Notes under the pieces: generated by a model
What the model was told of the DNA's origin: nothing
Database searches by the model: none
Seen by the model: the letters and a program-made list of their open reading frames with translations, nothing else
Shown here: piece by piece, positions 1 to 4,443 of the stretch
Numbering within the stretch: the first letter of the stretch is position 1
Layout of the letters: each line of letters begins with the position of its first letter
From: an uncultured Ruminococcus sp.
GTDB taxonomy: Bacteria; Bacillota; Clostridia; Oscillospirales; Acutalibacteraceae
DNA length: 6,907 bases
Assembly (NCBI GenBank): GCA_902772795.1
Contig: CACYBZ010000285.1
Span: 1 to 6,907, forward strand
Direction of reading: 5' to 3'
Position numbers and translations under genes: made by a program

Positions 1-96
1 ATAAATTTCGTAAAAAAGACTGTAAAAATATATTGATATAAATTGCACAAATTGTATTTGTCAGTTTTGTGGTAATCACGAAAAAATGACTTTTAA

Positions 97-125
97 TTGA
101 CATTTATCCCATAAAAATATATAAT
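97..125 (+). promoter_or_regulatory. Sigma-A promoter of the secD-secF operon
   Basis: A perfect -35 box TTGACA (97-102) is followed by a 17-nt spacer and a perfect -10 box TATAAT (120-125). This is the full vegetative sigma-A consensus, so strong constitutive transcription is expected. Initiation near 131-133 would leave a leader of about 105 nt before the secD start. No rival promoter of similar quality is visible in 1-236. A 13-bp dyad (CAAAT-TGT-ATTTG, 48-60) lies upstream, but nothing ties it to regulation. Confidence 0.85.
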
Positions 126-131
126 TATTCT

Positions 132-236
132 GTTATGGCTGTCCACAGAAAATGCGGTATAAGTAAAGAGGAGTTTGTACGGCTACCGTGTTTTCCGATA
201 CAGTAAGATAAAATTCCGCAATGGAGGTTGTAAGAG
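132..236 (+). promoter_or_regulatory. 5' leader of the secD-secF mRNA
   Basis: This stretch of about 105 nt lies between the predicted transcription start and secD. It holds two Shine-Dalgarno-like motifs: GAGGAG at 168-173, which has no well-placed start codon after it, and GGAGG at 223-227, nine nt before the secD TTG. A small hairpin (ACGG-CTA-CCGT, 179-189) and a 5-bp TGCGG/CCGCA pairing (153-157 with 216-220) are possible. None matches a riboswitch or leader family that I recognise. The leader boundaries are inferred from the promoter. Confidence 0.4.
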
Positions 237-1619
237 TTGAAAAGAGTTGCAAGACCCGTATTCTTCATCATTGCAATCCTTATACTCACACTGAGTTATT
301 TTGCGACTTTTGGTATGCACACTCAGTATGGTGACATTGATAAAACAGTCATCAAAGGTATCAAGGATATCCGATGGGGAATAGACATTCGTGGCGGTGT
401 TGAAGCTACATTCAAACCCGCAGACGGTGTCAATGCCACAGACGAAGAAATTGAAACGGCAAAGTCAGTTATTGAAACAAGACTGGTTTCCAATAATATC
501 ACTGACTATGAATTGTATGCCGATTCAGCAAGTGACAGAATTATTGTCAGATTTCCCTGGAAAGAAGACGAAACAGAATTTGATGCCAGAAAAGCTATCG
601 AAGAAATTTCGGCAACAGCGCAGCTGACATTCCGTCCGGGTAATTCCTACGCTTCGCAGGATATCGATGCAGACGGCAATCCTGTATATAAAACGCCCAC
701 GGGAGAAACCGAAGAAATTCTTATGGACGGTAAGAATATAGAATCAGCAAGAGCAGCATTGGACGGCACAAATTATGTGGTAGAACTTGTCCTCAAAGAT
801 GGTTCTGTTTTTGAAGATATTACCACAAAGTATTTGCAGAAAACCGTTTCCATCTGGCTTGATGATATTATGATATCTTCGCCGAATGTATCTTCTGTTA
901 TTTCCAATGGCAGAGCTGTCATTACAGGACTGAAAGATGCAGAAGAATCACAGGATCTGGCAACGAAAATCAATGCCGGTGCATTGCCTTTCAAATTGGA
1001 AACCACCAGTTTCGGTTCAGTAGACCCTACTCTGGGTGAATCTGCATTGGTAGCTATGGCATATGCGGCTGTTGTTGCCCTTGTCTTTATGACCATTTTC
1101 CTGATTATCATGTACAGACTTCCCGGTGTTATTGCCGTAATTGCGTTACTCGGACAGCTTTCTCTTTCGGTTGCGGCTGTTTCAGGGCTGTTTACGGTCA
1201 TTCCCAGTTTCACAATGACATTGCCCGGTATTGCCGGTATGATACTTTCCATCGGTATGGGTGCTGATGCCAACATCATCACCGCTGAAAGAGTAAGGGA
1301 AGAAATCAGGACAGGCAAGACTATTGACGGTGCTGTTATGGCAGGTACAAAAGGTTCGTTCTGGGCAATTTTTGATGGTAATGTCACTGTCATTATTGTT
1401 GCTATTATTCTGTTGTTGGTATTCGGACCTGTCAATCTTCTTTCAGCGATTTTCGGACCCTCTACGACAGGTACGATTTATTCATTCGGTTACACATTGC
1501 TTGTCGGTGTTATTGCTAACTTCATTATGGGCGTTGCCGCTTCAAGACTGATGTTGAAATCGGTATCAGGAATTAAATTCCTGCGTAAAAAATGGTTGTT
1601 CGGAGGTGCCGGTAAATAA
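237..1619 (+). CDS. secD: Protein translocase subunit SecD
   Basis: SecD works with SecF at the SecYEG channel, using the proton gradient to pull preproteins outward after the SecA-driven step. The 460-aa product has one N-terminal membrane segment (about residues 7-26), then the family motif WGIDIRGG (47-54), a large extracytoplasmic domain (about 30-265) containing the conserved AGALPFKLE stretch (247-255), and five further membrane helices (about 270-292, 296-316, 326-342, 375-397, 415-438). The SecD signature GADANIITAERVREEI (342-357) carries Asp344, which aligns with the membrane acidic residue implicated in proton use. The TTG start is chosen because GGAGG (223-227) lies nine nt upstream and the membrane helix begins at once; no better start is in frame. 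The stop overlaps the secF start by one nt. It is shorter than proteobacterial SecD (about 615 aa), as I expect for Gram-positive versions. No yajC gene lies in the 236 bp upstream. Confidence 0.96.
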   Translation: MKRVARPVFFIIAILILTLSYFATFGMHTQYGDIDKTVIKGIKDIRWGIDIRGGVEATFKPADGVNATDEEIETAKSVIETRLVSNNITDYELYADSASDRIIVRFPWKEDETEFDARKAIEEISATAQLTFRPGNSYASQDIDADGNPVYKTPTGETEEILMDGKNIESARAALDGTNYVVELVLKDGSVFEDITTKYLQKTVSIWLDDIMISSPNVSSVISNGRAVITGLKDAEESQDLATKINAGALPFKLETTSFGSVDPTLGESALVAMAYAAVVALVFMTIFLIIMYRLPGVIAVIALLGQLSLSVAAVSGLFTVIPSFTMTLPGIAGMILSIGMGADANIITAERVREEIRTGKTIDGAVMAGTKGSFWAIFDGNVTVIIVAIILLLVFGPVNLLSAIFGPSTTGTIYSFGYTLLVGVIANFIMGVAASRLMLKSVSGIKFLRKKWLFGGAGK

Positions 1620-2587
1620 TGAAAAAGATACTTAACTTTACGGGAACTTCTAAAATATTTTTCTGTATTTCCATTGCGATATTTGTTATCGGTATTATTT
1701 GTAACTGTATTTTTGGTGTTACACTGGATATTCAGTTCACCGGTGGTACGATATTGCATTACAATTACATCGGCAATATCGATACAGCAAAAATGCAGTC
1801 TGTTATACAAAAAGAAACAGCTGACAATGTTACATTCAACATAAGCGAAAACATTACCGTAACGGAAGACGGAGCTCAGTTACAGAACGGTTATCTGCTT
1901 GCGGTACAGTTTTCAGGAAAAAAGACCATTACTCCTGAAGATATGGATAAAGTTACCAAAAAGTTACAGGAAACATATCCTGATAACAAATTTACACAGC
2001 TTGAGTCACAGTCGGTAGAATCCTCCATGGGCTGGAAATTCTTCCTGAAATGTATTGTAGCTGTCGGAATTGCCTGTGTATTGATGGTTATTTTTGTTGC
2101 TATCCGTTTTCAGAAAATCGGTGGCTGGTCAGCGGGTGTAATGGCACTGGTTGCCTTGTTCCATGATGTGCTGATGATTTACTTTACCTTTGTTATTTTC
2201 AGAATGCCTATCGACAGTAACTTTATCGCTGTAACATTGATGATTTTAGGTTACTCGCTTAATGATACTATTGTTATTTACGACAGAGTAAGAGAAAACA
2301 GAAACCGTATGGGTGGTAAGAAAATCGACTTTGATTTGTTGTTCAATAAGAGTGCTACACAGGTATTCAGAAGAACAATCTGTACATCAATTACCACATT
2401 GGCAGCGATTTTTGCTGTATTCATGTTTGCCCTTGTCTTTAATATCAAGTCGGTTGTTACCTTTGCTTTGCCGATGATGATGGGTGTTGTTTCGGGTTGT
2501 TATTCTTCTATCTGCATTGCTGGTCCTTTGTGGGTAATGTGGCAGAAGCATAAACTGAATAAGAAAACTGTTTCTAAAAAGAAATAA
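1619..2587 (+). CDS. secF: Protein translocase subunit SecF
   Basis: SecF is the partner of SecD in the membrane complex that assists the late steps of Sec export. The 322-aa protein has a first membrane helix (about 12-32), the SecF motif LDIQFTGGT (36-44), a small extracytoplasmic domain to about residue 135, and five more helices (about 139-163, 168-194, 199-220, 256-276, 282-306). Conserved ALFHDV (179-184) and GYSLNDTIVIYDRVREN (211-227, Asp216) are present. Arg251/Arg252, ahead of TICTSITT, correspond to the basic residue of the proton-relay region. A lysine-rich tail ends the protein on the cytoplasmic side. The ATG overlaps the secD stop by one nt (TAATG), and its ribosome site GGAGGTG (1602-1608) lies inside the secD coding end. 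Translational coupling and equal output of the two subunits are therefore likely. The genes are separate here rather than fused as in Bacillus SecDF. Confidence 0.96.
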   Translation: MKKILNFTGTSKIFFCISIAIFVIGIICNCIFGVTLDIQFTGGTILHYNYIGNIDTAKMQSVIQKETADNVTFNISENITVTEDGAQLQNGYLLAVQFSGKKTITPEDMDKVTKKLQETYPDNKFTQLESQSVESSMGWKFFLKCIVAVGIACVLMVIFVAIRFQKIGGWSAGVMALVALFHDVLMIYFTFVIFRMPIDSNFIAVTLMILGYSLNDTIVIYDRVRENRNRMGGKKIDFDLLFNKSATQVFRRTICTSITTLAAIFAVFMFALVFNIKSVVTFALPMMMGVVSGCYSSICIAGPLWVMWQKHKLNKKTVSKKK

Positions 2588-2608
2588 AACGATTTTTAAA
2601 CAGATTAA

Positions 2609-2641
2609 AGCGACATATCGTTTTGATATGTCGCTATTTTT
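2609..2641 (+). terminator. Intrinsic terminator of the secD-secF operon
   Basis: A perfect 11-bp stem (AGCGACATATC at 2609-2619 with GATATGTCGCT at 2625-2635) closes a GTTTT loop and is followed by ATTTTT (2636-2641). It begins 22 nt after the secF stop. The opposite strand has only a broken T run after the stem, so it appears to work mainly in the plus direction. Confidence 0.9.
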
Positions 2642-2727
2642 CGGATCAGCAGAAATCAAAGAACATTTCACAGTAAAAAGACGTATGGGGTAATTTATTA
2701 ACAATACATTAATTTCGCTTAAGAAAA

Positions 2728-2757
2728 TTGACAATAGGTATAAAAAAATGTTATCAT
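2728..2757 (+). promoter_or_regulatory. Extended -10 sigma-A promoter of the citrate synthase gene
   Basis: A perfect -35 TTGACA (2728-2733), an 18-nt spacer and a -10 TATCAT (2752-2757) are present. A TG dinucleotide (2749-2750) placed one base before the -10 gives an extended -10 element. Transcription would begin near 2764, giving a leader of about 33 nt. The TTG of the -35 box happens to be in frame with the gene, but it cannot be the start codon if this promoter is used. Confidence 0.75.
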
Positions 2758-2781
2758 TACAAAAGTAAGAAAGTAATTTAT

Positions 2782-2786
2782 GGAGG
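2782..2786 (+). promoter_or_regulatory. Ribosome binding site fixing the citrate synthase start
   Basis: GGAGG lies 10 nt before the in-frame GTG at 2797. A second GAGG (2791-2794) is too close, at 2 nt. No in-frame ATG exists between the promoter and the conserved part of the protein, so this site supports the GTG start. Confidence 0.75.
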
Positions 2787-2796
2787 TAAAGAGGAA

Positions 2797-4143
2797 GTGG
2801 AAGATTTATATATAAAGGAACTGGCGAAAAAATGCCGTGAAACCAGTACGATTGATTCTGAACTGTTTTCAAAATACGATGTGCAGAAAGGATTGAGGGA
2901 TAAGAGCGGTGTAGGTGTTCTGGCAGGACTGACCAACATTTCCAGCGTGATTGCCTCGAAAGATGTGGACGGGAAAAGAGTTCCCTGTGCGGGACAATTA
3001 CTGTTTCGAGGCTACTCCATTAAAGACTTAGTCAAAAATTCCAACAAAGCAGAACATTTTGGATTTGAAGAGGCAATGTATCTGATATTGTTCGGTGAAT
3101 TGCCCACTAAAGAGGAATATGATGCTTTTAAGAAGCGTCTGGGTGAAAATATGGTACTCCCTGTAAGTTTTACCAGAGATGTTATTATGAAAGCACCGAC
3201 AAAAGATATCATGAGTTCGATTACCAAAAGTGTACTGACATTAGCAGCTTATGATGATAAAGCATCAGATATTTCCATAGAGAATGTATTGCGGCAGTGT
3301 ATTCAGTTGATAGCGGTTTTTCCTATGTTGGCAGTCTATGGTTATCAGGCATACAATCATTACGAATGTAACGACAGTTTATTTATTCACCGTCCTGACC
3401 CGACTCTTTCCACAGCGGAAAATACTCTGCGAATGTTGAGAGCCGATATGCAATATACAGATTTGGAAGCAAGAGTGCTTGATGCAGCACTGATTCTTCA
3501 TATGGAACATGGCGGAGGTAACAATTCTACATTTACTACACATGTTGTTTCCTCAGCAGGTTCAGATACTTATTCTGTGATTGCTGCGGCATTGTCGTCA
3601 TTGAAAGGGCCTAAGCATGGCGGTGCTAATCTGAAAGTTGTTGAAATGATGAACGACCTGAAAGCCAATGTTGACGATATTACCAATGCAGACAAAGTAA
3701 AGGTTTATCTGGAAAAAATTCTTGATGGTAAAGCCTTTGACGGTAAAGGTCTGATTTATGGCATGGGACACGCTATTTACTCCGTATCTGATCCAAGAGC
3801 ACAGGTATTCAAAAAGTTTGTCAGAGGTCTTGCTGAAGAAAAGAACATGGATAAAGATTTCAAACTGTTCTCGATGATAGAAGAGATGGCACCAAAGCTG
3901 ATTTCCAACAAACGCAGAATGTATAAAGGTGTCAGTGCCAACGTAGATTTCTATAGTGGATTTGTGTACAGTATGCTAGGTATTCCGCTTGAATTGTATA
4001 CCCCTATTTTTGCGATTGCCCGTATTGTGGGTTGGAGTGCTCATCGTCTGGAAGAACTGATTAACGTGGATAAAATTATCCGTCCGGCTTATATGAGCCT
4101 TGTCAAAGAGAGAGAATACATTGAAATAGAAAAAAGGAAATAA
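2797..4143 (+). CDS. gltA: Citrate synthase (Si-type)
   Basis: Citrate synthase condenses oxaloacetate and acetyl-CoA to citrate, the entry step of the oxidative TCA branch leading to 2-oxoglutarate and glutamate in anaerobes. From the GTG start the protein has 448 residues. The catalytic triad of the family is visible: His238 in HMEHGGGNNSTF, His274 in KGPKHGGAN and Asp332 in GMGHAIYSVSDPRA. Also conserved are ANVDFYSG (381-388), ARIVGWSAHRLEE (408-420) and IIRP (427-430). These place it in the Si-type family and not with the unrelated Re-citrate synthase of some clostridia. The gene has its own promoter and terminator and no aconitase or isocitrate dehydrogenase gene beside it. A 2-methylcitrate synthase activity cannot be excluded from sequence, since the families overlap. 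A longer reading frame back to 2728 is rejected because it starts inside the -35 box. Confidence 0.95.
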   Translation: MEDLYIKELAKKCRETSTIDSELFSKYDVQKGLRDKSGVGVLAGLTNISSVIASKDVDGKRVPCAGQLLFRGYSIKDLVKNSNKAEHFGFEEAMYLILFGELPTKEEYDAFKKRLGENMVLPVSFTRDVIMKAPTKDIMSSITKSVLTLAAYDDKASDISIENVLRQCIQLIAVFPMLAVYGYQAYNHYECNDSLFIHRPDPTLSTAENTLRMLRADMQYTDLEARVLDAALILHMEHGGGNNSTFTTHVVSSAGSDTYSVIAAALSSLKGPKHGGANLKVVEMMNDLKANVDDITNADKVKVYLEKILDGKAFDGKGLIYGMGHAIYSVSDPRAQVFKKFVRGLAEEKNMDKDFKLFSMIEEMAPKLISNKRRMYKGVSANVDFYSGFVYSMLGIPLELYTPIFAIARIVGWSAHRLEELINVDKIIRPAYMSLVKEREYIEIEKRK

Positions 4144-4187
4144 AAGAACAGCCGAAACACTGTTGATGTGTTTCGGCTGTTCTTTTT
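4143..4187. terminator. Strong, probably bidirectional terminator after gltA
   Basis: A perfect 18-bp stem (4143-4160 with 4168-4185) closes a 7-nt loop, TGTTGAT. On the plus strand the stem runs into TTTTT (4183-4187), a classic intrinsic terminator for gltA. On the minus strand the stem is followed by TTTTATTT, so it can also stop transcription arriving from the convergent muramidase gene. The stem begins at the last base of the gltA stop codon. Confidence 0.9.
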
Positions 4188-4189
4188 GA

Positions 4190-4276
4190 TTTAAGGGCTT
4201 CGCCCTTAAAAATCCCATGGGGGACTCTGTCCCCTCAACCCCTGCCCACTTTTGAAAAAGTGGGTCAAAACTTTTT
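4190..4276 (+). repeat. Left arm of the intergenic element
   Basis: Three hairpins follow one another. The first has a 9-bp stem TTTAAGGGC/GCCCTTAAA with loop TTC (4190-4210). The second is GGGGAC-TCT-GTCCCC (4220-4234). The third pairs CCCACTTT with AAAGTGGG around a TGAA loop (4245-4264). CAACCCC separates the last two, and TCAAAACTTTTT follows. No T run follows the first two stems at the right distance, so they are not convincing terminators. Confidence 0.8.
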
Positions 4277-4314
4277 GAGGTTCACGGTGTTTGGAATGTT
4301 TACTTTGTATCCTC

Positions 4315-4339
4315 CGAAATTTGCAACAAGCAAATTTCG
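4315..4339. repeat. Central hairpin of the intergenic element
   Basis: A perfect 10-bp stem (CGAAATTTGC at 4315-4324 with GCAAATTTCG at 4330-4339) closes a 5-nt AACAA loop. It has no counterpart in the left arm and so marks the asymmetric core of the element. Confidence 0.8.
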
Positions 4340-4341
4340 CC

Positions 4342-4425
4342 CAAAAGTTTCGGTCAAGCCTTTTCAAAGGCTTGCGGGGTTCAGGGGCAGAGCCCCTGAC
4401 AGGAGTTCGGTGGCAACGCCCCTGA
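4342..4425 (-). repeat. Right arm of the intergenic element (inverted copy)
   Basis: Read on the minus strand this arm repeats the left-arm order. A GGGGC-GTT-GCC hairpin with one bulged A spans 4409-4422. The TCAGGGGC-TCT-GCCCCTGA hairpin spans 4381-4399. GAACCCC follows, then the stem CAAGCCTT/AAGGCTTG around a TGAA loop (4355-4374), and then AAACTTTT. Relative to the left arm the stems differ in sequence but stay paired, and the loops are identical. Confidence 0.8.
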
Positions 4426-4443
4426 TACAAATTCCGTTGAAAA

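Larger units (their letters stand above)
4190..4425. repeat. Hairpin-rich intergenic element with two inverted arms
   Basis: This 236-bp stretch lies between two convergent genes and is almost wholly made of stem-loops. Both arms carry, in inverted orientation, the same order: a GGGC-type hairpin, a TCC-containing spacer, a GGGG-TCT-CCCC-type hairpin, AACCCC, a hairpin with the TTTGAAAA centre, then AAACTTTT. A further 10-bp hairpin and an unpaired spacer of about 35 bp (4277-4314) lie between the arms. It encodes no plausible protein; open frames crossing it have no ribosome site. The organisation resembles a non-autonomous repeat or miniature element. I have an impression that similar CTCTG/CCCC plus AACCCC strings recur between genes in clostridial genomes, but copy number cannot be judged from one window. 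Confidence 0.75.

Noticed and set aside
48..60. 13-bp dyad CAAAT-TGT-ATTTG as an operator
   Set aside because: It is AT-rich, lies about 37 bp upstream of the -35 box, and such short dyads are common by chance in AT-rich DNA.
773..1435. Long minus-strand open frame opposite secD (220 codons)
   Set aside because: It lies wholly inside secD, which has clear family motifs; no ribosome site or recognisable protein is seen.
2780..2815. Eleven-codon ATG frame overlapping the gltA start
   Set aside because: The only nearby GGAGG lies downstream of this ATG, so it has no ribosome site, and nothing suggests a leader peptide.
2387..2872. Minus-strand open frame spanning the secF end, terminator and gltA start
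   Set aside because: It crosses a strong terminator and two genes and has no recognisable domain.
4190..4210. First hairpin of the element as a second gltA terminator
   Set aside because: The stem is followed by AATCCC and not a T run; the hairpin at 4143-4187 already serves.
4190..4425. CRISPR array
   Set aside because: The repeated parts are inverted hairpin arms, not regularly spaced direct repeats with unique spacers.
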